DNA of 64,000 nt, taken from the NCBI GenBank assembly GCA_907164885.2, contig OU015498.1:87691642-87755641 (forward strand). The letters run 5' to 3'. Source of the stretch: Dolomedes plantarius. Its lineage: Eukaryota > Arthropoda > Arachnida > Araneae > Dolomedidae. The notes beneath the pieces are model-generated. The model was not told the origin of the DNA and made no database searches. It saw only the letters and a program-made list of their open reading frames with translations. The position numbers and the translations under genes were made by a program. Numbering within the stretch: the stretch's first letter is position 1; the number at the start of each line of letters is the position of its first letter. Of this stretch, positions 12,501-24,879 are shown piece by piece.

Positions 12501-15500
12501 ATATGGATTCAAACTTTTATTTAAAAATGAGTAATTTTCGATGTTGAAATAAACTTTTGACTATTTTAGACAAATAAAGTTTACACTTGCTACATGCTAC
12601 TCTCTATACGTCATCAAGGAAAGAATCGGTAAGCCGATTTCTATACATGTTCTTCGCATATTTCATTTTGGAATTTGATGTTTCACAAAGATGCATAGAT
12701 GAAAAAAAAACGTGATCAGCAGGTGGCGCATTTTTGTACAGTTTTGTATTTTTCAGGTACTCATTCCCAAAATTATGTTTACAAAAGCACCTGTCTGATA
12801 ATGAGAGTGAGTATTTCAGGCCGTACATAAAAGCTTGGTGGGCCACATGCAGCCCACAGTTTGAGTATCCCTGCTTTAGATGTTAATAATCACGCATAAG
12901 TTTTATATTCACAATTCTGAAGATTGTGTTAAATTAGCATATTTTTCAATAAAAGTAAGTATCATGGCAATTTCTTTACAATAGTTTATTTTTAGCATAT
13001 GAGGCAGTTAAGCCATGTAGTAATCATACTAATATAAATTTTATTTCATCATCAAGTCAAATACTTTGTGTAGTTCACCAGTATTCCTATTTTTTTCTAA
13101 GATACATTGTTAAGGGATACTATGTAATCTTAATCTGCTACAATGATAATTTATTTTCTATAACTTTGTTTTTAACAAGTTTGACCAATTACAGATGTAA
13201 AATTAAAATTTTGTTTAATGCATATTTAGAACTGCTGATTTACACTTACCCTGTCTGAGGTACAAATGTTGCATCAAGAGCAACTTTCATTCCTTGAAGT
13301 GGTTTTTCTTCAACTGAGATTTCAGTATTAAGGACATTATCTGTATTCCATTTTTCTTTTAAAACTAAACCTTTAAGAACAAATAAAATTTATTGAATTA
13401 TAATGCAAGTTACAGTCCATAGATATGAAAAAGTTATGAAATTTCAGGAATGGGGTAACAAAGAATAAAATGAAGAGCTAAATAAGCTACTATTTTACCA
13501 GGTTTTAATTCTGAATGCGATTTAAATAGAAGAGAATATTTTCAGATGACAAAATAACATACTAAATGTGTTAATATTAAGCTACTAATATCAAACAAAA
13601 TTAAATTATATGCAGCAAAATTTGCATGGCAGTTTACTTTAGGAAGGGGGGGGGGGGACTAATTCCTTATCTATCTTACTATTAACAGCTGAAGGCAAAC
13701 AAATGTTAGTTTGTTAGTCAGCAGACACGGGGACGGGCTAATCTCACGAACCGAGCATAGCAGGATATTGCAACTGGTACCGATGGACGCGGACGGACGA
13801 GACGCGTGCACTGGTACCACCCTCAACTTTCAAAACTTTAAACTTTTTTAATTATTAAATGAAAACCACAGAACTCAAAAAGAAGCGGACAGCAGAAACA
13901 GATTACATTCTGAGTGTGCCAGCTCCTTTCTGTTTCGCAAATTTCCACTATTTTCATGCATGCAAAATTCAACTTTTCCGTCCACCAATCGCCAATTTTT
14001 TATTTCCATGTGTTTTACAACTCTTCATCTTTAAGGATATACACATTTTTATAAAGTTAAAAATGTTTTTCATTGCAAACTAAGCTTTTTCCCCAAAGCA
14101 GCTTTCCGACTTTCACGAAATCGACAATTTTGATGGACAAATATTTCAATTTTCTACACCTATTAATGTCAATTTTATGATTTATCGGCATTTGCTAGAT
14201 GTCCAGCTTCCAACATATACCAAATACAATTAATAAAATAAATGTTATCATTCTAAAAAAGCGTACTTACAAAACTCTCTTTTGAAATTTTCCGCGCTGA
14301 TTGCCATAGTATGTTAATGTAACTGAATGGGGAGTTCATAATTTTTCGACTTATTATTTTACTCACTAATAATTCCAGCAAGTTCGTGAAATTTGTTTCT
14401 AATTAATGAGCAACTGATGAGGATTCTTCCGCCACCAATTTTGAATTCCTGAGAACCGTCTTTCTATTTTTTTTAAGCACTTTTTTGCCCATGAGATTTT
14501 CTATTTACATTCGGCCATGTTGCCAAAATGAAGAATTATTAGTTGAGAACGAGTCATTTAATAATTGAAATCCAGAAATAATTTTAGTTTCAGGAAAGGA
14601 GAAGTTAAAACCTTTAGAATTTTTTTCTAATTGAATGAGCTTTTTTCTTTGTTTAAAAAGCAAAATTTGAAAACTGAAATTTGAAAGAATTATTTCGAAA
14701 GCCAAAAACCAAAATTTGAAAAAGATAATTTTAAATCATTATTTTGTTTTTTAAAAATTCTAATGTATTTTTAAAAGTGATTAAACAGTTTTCAATCTTT
14801 AAGAAATAAAACCATTTCATTTTAAATCAAAAATGCAACATATCGGGTTGTCACTCAGCTAGTCTATACTAATAAAGAGACAAGTGGAAGTCGAGAGATC
14901 ACGTGACCGTAACTCATCAGGGCGGGCACCGATCCTCGAAAAAAAAATGGCCGACAAATATACAGGAAACTGTGTAATTTTTTTTCTCATGAAAGTACAT
15001 AAATGTTACATATTTGGAAAGAGCTTCGAAAACTGATAATTTTTTCTGCGTACACTTATTCTGTTAATTCAATAGTTTTAGAGATATTTTCATTCTAAAC
15101 TCACTCACTGCTGAGAAACCAAATCATCTGGTGCAGTGGTGCTGCCATCTGTCGGCAGTGACGGGAATGAAAATTGAAAGGAATTATTCACTTGAATTTA
15201 ATACATTTATAGGCTTTTTTTTTTCTTTTGTGGGGCCCGAAGTACATAAATATGTTAAACAGATGGCTTGAGCGTAGCTAGGCGAAGCCCGAGCCTAGCC
15301 GGGTGAAGCCCGGCTAGTACTAAATAAAATTTCAAAAGTAACAATGTTATATGGAAACTACTAAAAGATTATCATACAATGTAAGCTGTTAGAATTGTAA
15401 CAAATTGTACAAAAAACCTGCATGGCGAAGAGACTAAACAATTCTGCTTATGTTTTAAAGAACATTTAGAATATAAAATATACCCATTTCCAAAACTAAT

Positions 15501-17056
15501 AAATAAACAAAATAAACGCACACATAAAATCTCAGGTACCAAAGATTTATAACCTCAGTCATTTGGCCATTATCCATTAGCTTTGAAGGATGAATATTAA
15601 TATCTATATAACATACAGGATTGGCTACTGAAGTGCTGAAAACATTAAAATATAGAACTAAAGGAAAATTCCAATAAAAATTGACCATAACCAAATAAGA
15701 GTGAATAAATTTATAGCAAACCCATACATTAATAGTTAATGATGTTCAGTAAAATTTTCATGTAGAAGTAACAAACCAAATAGTTATAAAAACTAAAGAA
15801 AAAATTTCTGGAAATCTCATTCAGATACTGAATAGAGAAAAGTTTACAAAATCAAACCATGATTCATAAATACACAAAGCTAACAAATTTAGAAATCCTA
15901 TTTTAATTATGTTATATCTTGGTTTAAAATGTCTTAAACATGAGTTTTGAGAGCCATTAGGCATCAGACAAGAAAGTTGGATATGGTTTCAACTTTAAAA
16001 TCAAATTGAGACAAGATTTAACTAAATGAAAATGCAAGGAATTATAAAAGAACTAACTTAGCATAATGTAATGGTTAGTCAGTTCAGTGAGTAAGCTTTG
16101 TTAGAATCACAAAATAATTCTGTGGCTTTTACAAAGCTAATAATTTATTAGACTTTTGGCATATACTCACTCTCTATAACAGTTTTAAAGTAACCAAGAA
16201 GAAATATTTTGAAACAGCTTATCATGCAAGTTAGCTACTTAATTCTACAAACTAGAATTCTGTAAATCAGTATCCAACAAGACTAATTATAAAGAATAGA
16301 TCTATAATTTTAGAAATGGACATGCAAGGGATACATTTGAATTCAAACATTTTAAGTGAATGTTAAGCAACATTAACAAGTTCCACTAAAGAAGAGACAT
16401 CCAATACAGCATTAAATTTTTATTTACAGGTAAATTAAAGTTTAAAAATTTTGTTCTATAAGTAACTTTCCAGAGGAGTAGATGCTTATTTTCATTACAT
16501 AGTAGAAATAGATTTACTCAAGCTCATGTTTAAGATTAAGCTATGAGTTGTACACTTAATAGAAATTTTGTTATCACACCACTGAAAGCCAATAATCACA
16601 AACTAATTTATATTTAAAAATGGCAAGTTTCTTAAAAAAAAAAAAAAAAAAACCTCAATAGAAATGACACCATAAAACCTGCCTTTCACAGGCAAGATTT
16701 ATTAAATTTATTACAAAATAATGGAGAGGAAGATTTTCAGGAACTATATCAAAACAAACCATATTCAGGAACTTTATACTTGGATTCCAAAGATGATGTC
16801 ACTTTCCCACTTTCAGTATTAGAGGTACCATTTACATTAAACTCCATCCCTCCACTTGTTTTCGTCTTGCAATCAAGTTTAACGAAATTAAAATCTGGAG
16901 AAGAGAAGAAAATGAGATTAAGCTTCATATAATTTTAAATTTATGAATGTTTATATTTAATAACAATAACAACAAAAGGTCTTAAAACTTACGATAATTC
17001 TTGCTAAATATATCACGGGCTTGTTTACCCAAATCAGAATAAGATGGAGGAGCCAT
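6520..17056 (-). CDS. VDAC: Voltage-dependent anion channel (mitochondrial porin), 8 coding exons, 282 aa
   Basis: Beta-barrel channel of the mitochondrial outer membrane that passes metabolites, ATP/ADP and ions. Coding exons in transcript order: 17056-16993, 16894-16760, 13370-13250, 10284-10174, 8411-8295, 8207-8057, 6761-6704, 6611-6520. Every junction has AG/GT borders and matching phase, and the lengths sum to 849 bp (282 codons plus stop). The protein starts [20 protein letters not shown], the N-terminal helix typical of arthropod porins. It continues with [57 protein letters not shown] and [20 protein letters not shown] (the eukaryotic porin signature region). It ends in the beta-signal [13 protein letters not shown]. 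The start ATG is the only in-frame option, and an acceptor (TTTCTTAG) at 17080-17081 shows that a non-coding exon lies upstream. Introns range from 87 bp to 3.4 kb; the larger ones hold a hAT remnant and a Helitron. The copy looks intact. Confidence 0.97.
8412..10173 (-). other. VDAC intron, no recognisable feature
   Basis: AT-rich intron between the fourth and fifth coding exons. I see no coding segment, no transposon end and no RNA gene in it. Confidence 0.6.
12384..12873 (-). mobile_element. Short hAT element with transposase C-terminal remnant
   Basis: Left end CAGCCATACTCAGCC; right end read in reverse CAGGGATACTCAAACTG, the usual hAT-type CAG terminus. Both lead into GGGCCACATG-like sequence. 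Flanking octamers CCCTAGAT (12376-12383) and CTTTAGAT (12874-12881) match at 6 of 8 positions, a decayed 8-bp target duplication. On the minus strand at 12846-12604 a frame reads [20 protein letters not shown] then [12 protein letters not shown], which fits the hAT C-terminal dimerisation segment. Most of the transposase is missing. It lies in the third VDAC coding intron. Confidence 0.7.
13720..13840. other. GC-rich patch in a VDAC intron
   Basis: About 110 bp rich in CpG in otherwise AT-rich intron. It contains CGCGGACGGACGAGACGCG flanked by direct copies of ACTGGTACC at 13773-13781 and 13810-13818, and follows a G run at about 13648. It may be a fragment of an unidentified mobile element; no ends were found. 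Confidence 0.3.
14863..15317 (+). mobile_element. Short non-autonomous Helitron
   Basis: The 5' end is TCTATACTAATAAAG. The 3' end has two GC-rich hairpins (GCTAGGCGAAGCCC...; GCCGGGTGAAGCCCGGC) and stops at CTAG with T following, the standard Helitron layout (5' TC, 3' hairpin then CTRR). The copy at 63405-63805 in the opposite orientation shares both ends and internal blocks such as TTACATATTTGGAAAGAGCT and AAAACTGATAATTTTTTCTG. It has no coding capacity. The base before the 5' end is G rather than the usual A. It lies in the second VDAC coding intron. Confidence 0.8.
15318..16759 (-). other. VDAC intron remainder, nothing recognised
   Basis: AT-rich intron sequence with a poly-A run near 16634. 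No transposon ends, coding segments or RNA genes were seen. Confidence 0.5.
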
Positions 17057-17897
17057 TGTTAAAGTAAAATCTCAGCAACCTAAGAAATACTGCAAAAACA
17101 TTACAATTAATAACAAAATTACACCAAATATATTTCATCTATCCTACAGTTAAAACTTGTATATAATTCTGAAAGAACACTGAAGAACTTTTCATAAATA
17201 ATTTTGAAATAATTTAAATCTAATAGGTTAGTCAACAAAGAGGCTGGAAATGGAGCCATGTAGTGTCACTGATCCCATTTCTTAAACTTGGGCTGTAGTT
17301 ATTAAATGAATGGATTCATTCACATTATTAAGACTGGTCTTGCTATAAATGCATAGCTGATATTAGAACTTTCATTTTGATATTAATGTCCACAGTAATA
17401 ATTTTATTTCCATTCTATGTCCAAACTTATTAACATTTTTCAAATATTTCAACTAAAAATAAGTTGTTTGGCAATGCTACGCAATTGTGAATGGAGAAAT
17501 TCACACATCTGTGAGAACTGTTGGTTGATTTTCAATGGGATCACCATATAGATTATTACCATATAGCAACACCAGCCCTGTATCACCTCAATCAAGCATT
17601 GCCAGGGCTTAACTAAAAATATTTAACATATTTATAACACTCTACCATTAAAATAGTATAAAAATCAAATGGGTAACAGACCGACTTCCATTTTAGACAT
17701 TTCTATAATTTCTTTTTGGAACCTCAGGGACATATTTATCAATGGGCATGAAACTAAAAAAAGCTCCAATAAACATTTGAGATGCAGAATTGAAATGTGT
17801 TTAAAAGGTAAATAGATAACCATATAAGTCCAAGTCTGGGATGTTTGCCAGATGGCTTTCCCTTGGGCTTGTGTGTGTGTGTATACATACGTAGGTA

Positions 17898-18838
17898 GGC
17901 TGAAAAGTAATGAACACATGCTTGTAGAGCGTGAACGAAATGACCTTCAAAACAGCGCTAAGTGGCATTTGGAAGTTCCATCCCTCCTCAATACACATGC
18001 GCAGGTTTGAAATCGTTGTGTTCATCCTGCGTATTTTGAAAAGCGGTAGTATGGAGACGTGTTCTAGTGCTATGTCAACGGCGAGTTATACAGAGCACTG
18101 TTATCGAATTTTTAACAGCTGAAAAAGTGAGTCCTACTGAGATTCATCATCATTTAAAGGCTGTTTAAGGTGACGATGCTGTTGATAGGGGTACTGTAAA
18201 TCAATGGGTAATAAAATTTCGTGGTTTCGAGCCTGGAAAAGCCATAATTGTTGATGAAACACGCAACGGACATCCGATCATTGCCACAGACGATGAACAT
18301 CGCAAACTCGTCGACGATTTGATTCAAAATGACCAGCGAATCACTCAAAAGCGTATCGCAAACCATAATGGAGTATCCCAGGAATGTGTCTGCTTCATTA
18401 TAGAATGATTGGGATACCGTAAAATCTGTGCTCGATGGGTACCACGCCGTCTCACAGACGAGAACAGCGTCGGACTGGAGAGGCTCTGCGAAACCTGAAG
18501 TTTGAACCGATTCCACAACCTCTTTATTCCACCGATCTTGCATCTTGCAATTATTTTTTTCCCTCTACTCAAGAGAGACCTAAAGGGTAATCATTACACC
18601 TCGGACAATATGGTGAAGGCAGCTGTCAAGTCATGGATTCGAGAAAAGTCGGAAGAATTTTTCAGTGACGGAATGAGAAAACACGTTGGGAGAAATGTGT
18701 TAGCCTTAACGGTGACTATGTTGAAAAATAAATATATGATTTTGAAGCTTAAGAATTGTACTTTAATGTTCTTTTTGCCCAATCTCGCTATTTCTTTTTG
18801 TTCGTGCTCTACAAGCATGTGTGCATTACTTTTCAGCC
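17898..18838 (+). mobile_element. mariner element, internally deleted, with TA target duplication
   Basis: Inverted repeats of 33 bp at 17898-17930 and 18806-18838 (GGCTGAAAAGTAATGAACAC at the left tip) differ at one position, and TA flanks both sides (17896-17897 and 18839-18840). Inside, the transposase N-terminus reads TVIEFLTAEKVSPTEIHHHL, GTVNQWVIKFRGFEPGK, DETRNGHPI and RKICARWVPRRLTDE (the WVP region typical of mariners), with several stops. It then jumps at about 18500-18560 to the C-terminal [20 protein letters not shown], so the catalytic centre is deleted. It is inserted in a CA/TA microsatellite in the presumed 5' intron of VDAC. Confidence 0.85.
18075..18737 (+). pseudogene. mariner transposase pseudogene
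   Basis: N-terminal helix-turn-helix and linker region to about 18470, then a deletion and frame change, then the C-terminal segment at about 18575-18737. In-frame stops lie near 18166 and 18405. A full mariner transposase is about 345 aa; the central catalytic third is absent. Confidence 0.7.
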
Positions 18839-18844
18839 TACCCT

Positions 18845-20248
<1,404 letters not shown>

Positions 20249-20267
20249 ATATATATATATATATAGA

Positions 20268-20710
20268 TGTAATAAATTAAATATTAAGCCCTCCATTCTA
20301 TCATTTAAATTGCCTTTCCTGAATCCAATCCCCAGTAACATTACTTTAACGCTTTAAAAACTCATAGCAACAGGACTTCCCATAAAACAGCAAACGTTGC
20401 ATTTCTACACGTGTATACGTCTCGAGAAAGGCGTCGGTTCGCATCCCCAGCCCCAAATTCCGCTGACTTCAAAATAACAGACACATGTACCTCGCTTCTA
20501 GCGCGTAAGTTTGAAAGGTGATATTACACTTCGCTCCGAGCTGTCGTCTGAGATGGACAGATGTTACTATCGCTCTAATAAAACTATTCGACACGACTGC
20601 TTCAAAATTCTAATTCCTTTCAGGCTGAGTCTAGCTCCAGCCATGTAAATTTGAGCTAGTTTTCCTTTTCAGGTTGCCTTTTAAGAACGATATGTAATGA
20701 TTATATTACA
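20268..20710 (+). repeat. 5' LTR
   Basis: Starts TGTAATAAATTAAATATTAA and ends GATTATATTACA. It is a near copy of 26504-26950, with two 2-bp deletions relative to it (within AAGGCG-TCGG and CGCTGA-CTTC). A run of TA repeats ends directly to its left. Confidence 0.95.
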
Positions 20711-20886
20711 TAGAGCCGAAAGCGATTATTCACGCGCTAATCAACCTCAACGGACTTCGAATCCATTGCCTAGGACTATGTGTGTGCGCGTGAAATACCG
20801 ACCTTGAGAGAAGCGCAATAGGAGTTCGCCACTTGAAAATGAAATGACCTAGTTTTGATTTCCCTTTTCGAAACGAGCAAAGGAAA

Positions 20887-21729
20887 ATGACATCGAAAGA
20901 TTTAAATAAAAAATTGGCTGATCATCGTGATTCTGACCAACCTGAAGAAAAACAAGGGGATAATTCTGGAGTTTACGACAAACAATTATTGAAAAACAGT
21001 GCTATATCTTCACCAAATCAATTAAGTAATCTTCCGAAATTTAATCCTAATGGAATGGTCAAAATTAATAACTGGTTGAAATTCTTCGAGAAAAAGACTA
21101 TTGAATTGACAGAAGAAGAAAAACTACAAATATTTCCGGATTTTCTATCGGACGAGGCTTTGGAATTTTACATCGAAAACCTAATAGAATCACAAAAGTG
21201 GGATGAAGTTAAAATAAAAATCAGTGACTATTTCTCAGAAGAAAAACAGGTTTCATTCGAAGATTTCAGCAGGTTGAGCCTTTCTGGAAGTCAAAATATA
21301 AATGATTATTTTAAAAAGAAAATGAATATCGGTAAAGCATTAAAACTTGAAGAAGAAATTATAATTCAAGGTCTCACAGACGGATTGCCGACAAGATACA
21401 GGGATTTATTTTTAATAAGTAACGTTGGTACAACTACTGAGTGGATTTACCTTGCGAGGAAAATGATCAACAGCTACGAAGATAAGAGGAAAGAACACCA
21501 TAATAGAGACTTGCATAACCAACAGTCCGGTTTTCGCAGACCGTTCGATCGGCGAGATGACTATGACAGATTCCCACAACATGAGTCACCTAGATTGCGG
21601 CACCAACAACCGCGACCATGGCATAGATGGCCCCAGAATTTTCGAGAAGAGGAACGTCCTAGGACTCGGTTCCAGCCTCCACAACATGCAAACAATTATA
21701 ACAGCAACAATGACGGATGCTCACAGTAG
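20887..21729 (+). CDS. gag: Ty3/gypsy gag polyprotein, 280 aa
   Basis: Structural protein of the retrotransposon, intact from the first ATG after the LTR leader (GGAAAATGAC) to TAG at 21727-21729. The central part (about residues 50-190) reads LPKFNPNGMVKINNWLKFFE and later RLSLSGSQNINDYFKKKMN and LEEEIIIQGLTDGLPTRYRD, the capsid-like retrotransposon gag pattern. The C-terminal 75 residues are rich in Arg, Pro, Gln and Asn (RRPFDRRDDYDRF, HQQPRPWHRWPQ) and have no CCHC zinc knuckle, so nucleic-acid binding would rely on the basic tail. The pol frame overlaps the last codons at -1, suggesting -1 frameshifting for pol expression. Confidence 0.88.
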   Translation: MTSKDLNKKLADHRDSDQPEEKQGDNSGVYDKQLLKNSAISSPNQLSNLPKFNPNGMVKINNWLKFFEKKTIELTEEEKLQIFPDFLSDEALEFYIENLIESQKWDEVKIKISDYFSEEKQVSFEDFSRLSLSGSQNINDYFKKKMNIGKALKLEEEIIIQGLTDGLPTRYRDLFLISNVGTTTEWIYLARKMINSYEDKRKEHHNRDLHNQQSGFRRPFDRRDDYDRFPQHESPRLRHQQPRPWHRWPQNFREEERPRTRFQPPQHANNYNSNNDGCSQ

Positions 21730-24700
21730 ACCTAGAAATCGGTACTGAACTGATTATCGGCCTGATAGATACAGGTAGCACCATTAACATTATTTCTCGA
21801 ACTGTATATGATAAAATTAAATATTATGTGAAAATTCTTCCATCGGACAATTCACAGGTCAGTACCCTCTCAGGTAAAATAAAAACTGATAAAATAATTT
21901 CTACAAAGTGCCGAATCGGTAAGTTGAATAGATTTGTGAATTTTTATGTGATTGAAACAAATTTAAAGTATGCAATTTTATCGTCGGAAATTATTAATCT
22001 ATTTAAAATTAAATTGGATTTTAAAAATTTTTGTGTTTATCAAGGAAAAAATAATATTTCATCTACTTTGTCTTTGGAAAATTTTACTAATAATCGCTAT
22101 ATATTTTTAACATATGATAATCCTAATGTGCCACTTACTTGTTCTCATAATACTATAAATCTTGATACTAAATATAATAGAAATTGTGATACTCGTTTTT
22201 ATAAAATTGAAAATGAAAATAATGTTGCTGATGATGAAAGTGTTCAATTGAACAAAATATTGAATGAGTATAATAATATTTTCGCGAAAAATAAATATGA
22301 TGTTGGATGTATAAGTCTTGAACCACAAAGAGTAATTTTGAATTCTGAACTACCAATTTCCCTTCGTCCATACAGGGCGTCGCCAAAAGATAATGCCGAA
22401 ATTAAGAAACAAATAGACGAGCTTTTAGCTGCAGGTTTAATAAAAAACCATCTCATTCACCCTATGCTTCCCCAATTACTTTGGCTTACAAGAAAGATGA
22501 AAATTCAAAATCCAGAATGTGTATCGATTACCGAAAACTAAATAGTATTACAAAAACGGACTCGGAACCAATTCCCCGAATCGACGCAGTTTTAGATAAA
22601 CTAACCAATGCTAAGATTTTCTCCACCCTTGATCTCGCGAGTGGCTACTGGCATATTAAACTAAATGAAAGAGATACAGAAAAATTAGCTTTCACCTCAA
22701 ACTTTGGCTTATATGAATGGAAAAGATTACCTTTTGGCTGGAAAAACGCTCCTGCCATATTCCAAAGAAGACTCAGACAAATTTTAAATAAATACCAAAT
22801 TAAATTTGCGCTCAACTATTTTGACGATATAATTATATTTTCAGACTCTTTCGAAGAACACTTAGAGCATTTAAAAACTATTTTCTCGATTTGTGAAAAA
22901 GAAAACATAAAATTGAAATTTTCAAAATGCCAATTTGCCCAAACAAAAATAAAATTTTTGGGATATGAAGTGGAAAAGGGATGTTATCACCCGAGTAACG
23001 CTAATATAGAAATTATTAAGAAACTTCAACCTCCCAGGAATGTTAAAGACATACAAAGATTTTTAGGTAGCGTAAATGTTTATAATAAATTCATTCCCAA
23101 CTATGCTAAATTACGAGTACCATTGAATAAATTATTGAAGAAAAGACACTAAATTTGAATGGACAGATGATTGCCAGAAAGCTTTTCAGGATTTAAAAAA
23201 CGCTCTAATTTCTAAACCTGTTTTATCTATTTACAATCCAAATTACCCATGTCATATTTTCGTGGATGCGCCTGGACAAGCGGTAAGCGTAATCTTAAAA
23301 CAACAACACCCTGATAGAAGTTTGCATCCCATAGCCTATCATTCTCGAAAACTTAGAACCTATGAACAAAATTATGCCATTACCGAGCTGGAATGCTTGT
23401 CAATTATTGATGCTGTTGATAAATATTATTGTTACTTACATGGGACTCATTTTACCGTTCATACGGATCATGCTGCACTTGTCTGGTTAAAAAGTATTAA
23501 ACACCCAACTGGACGATTATTCCGATGGTCACTTAAACTGTCCATGTACGATTTTGACATTAAATATAAAAAAGGTTCTACAAATTATGAAGCCGATATG
23601 TTAACTAGAAACCCAATTTCTCACCATGTAACTTTACGTGAACGTGACCCATTGTTGACATTGCAAGACATCGAGCATCATCAAAATTTAGATAATGTAA
23701 ACGGTAAGAAGTTTAAAAAAGTTAATGTATGGGCAATTAAAAAACAAGGTTTAATGAAAATTGTTGTGCCCTTCTCTTTACGTTTAAAATTATTAGAAAA
23801 AGCCCATGTTAATTATGGACATTTAGGAGTTTCGGCAATGTTAAATCTGATATCCCCTCAATATTATTGGATTGGAATAACTAAAGATGTGAGTAACTAT
23901 GTGAAACATTGTGAAGTATGTCAATTAAATAAGAAGTCTAGACAAAAAAGATTTGGTCTCTTACAAATGTTACCTCCTACCAGTGAACCCTTTGAAATTC
24001 TTGCCATAGACACTGTTGGTGGCTTAAATTATTATGAGTCTACAAAGAAATATTTACACATAGTTATAGATCATGCCACGAGGTATATATGGACCTTTGC
24101 TTCTAAAAATGAAAATACAGATACTTATATTAATTGTTTAACACAAATTTTTTCAACACCAAGTACCTAAGAAAATTTTAAGTGATAGAAATAGTGCTTT
24201 TACTTCCTCCAAATTTAAACATTTTTTGAGAAACAATAATATTACACAATTGCTAACTACTTCGCATAGACCACAAACAAACGGAAAAAACGAAAGAGTA
24301 AATCAGACCCTGATTACTAGGCTTAAATGTAAATTAAATTCACACCCTGGTAAAGTCTCCTGGACAAAATTATTACGTGAAATAACGAATGAATATAACG
24401 ACACACCCCATACAGTAACAAAATTTCCCCCTTCTTATTTAATGCATGGAAAACCACCCTACAAAAATTTACTTGATGATCAAGACATGTACCCACCAAT
24501 TGAAGAAGCTAGGAAGATTGCTAAACAGAGAACTATAAGAAATTATGAAGTAAATAAAGAAAGATATGACACTCATTTTGAGGAATCTAAATTTAAGGTA
24601 GGTGATATAGTAATGTACGAAGAGTTTCGTTACCCAAATACTCCTAAACTTACTCCCCCTTATTCTGGTCCATATAAAATTTTGAAACAAATTTCTAGAG

Positions 24701-24879
24701 TAAATTTTGAAATTAACAGACCCAATTCCCTCACTAAGAAAACCTCGGAAATTGTACACTGTACCAGATTAAGACCTTTCAACCCTGCAGATAATTTTCG
24801 ATTAGCAACTAGAAAAAGTAAAATTCCTATTTTAATAACAGTAAACCCCAAAACGCCCAAGATCCCAAGTAAAAATTAA
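21717..24879 (+). pseudogene. pol: Ty3/gypsy pol (protease, RT, RNase H, integrase) with three frameshifts
   Basis: Open pieces: 21717-22541, up to 23152, up to 24170, and up to 24879. Protease has the LIDTGSTINIIS active site near 21766. Reverse transcriptase has FSTLDLASGYWHIKL, LPFGWKNAPAIFQR and the catalytic YFDD box (about 22816). RNase H follows (VDAPGQAVSVILKQ; LECLSIIDAVDKYY; HTDHAALVWL). Integrase has the HHCC zinc finger (CEVCQLNKKS), core Asp in LAIDTVGGL, Asp in LSDRNSAFTS, Glu in NERVNQTL, and a C-terminal GPY/F-type module near VGDIVMYEEF to YSGPYKILKQ. Frame changes fall at or near runs of single bases: six A at 22442-22447, four A at about 23141, six T at 24148-24153. All domains are otherwise well kept. 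The breaks may be real or single-base sequence errors. Confidence 0.9.

Noticed and set aside
20711..20790. tRNA-like GGACTTCGAATCC stretch after the 5' LTR as primer-binding site
   Set aside because: It has the sense, not the complement, of a tRNA anticodon arm and is not next to the LTR, so it cannot serve as a normal primer-binding site.
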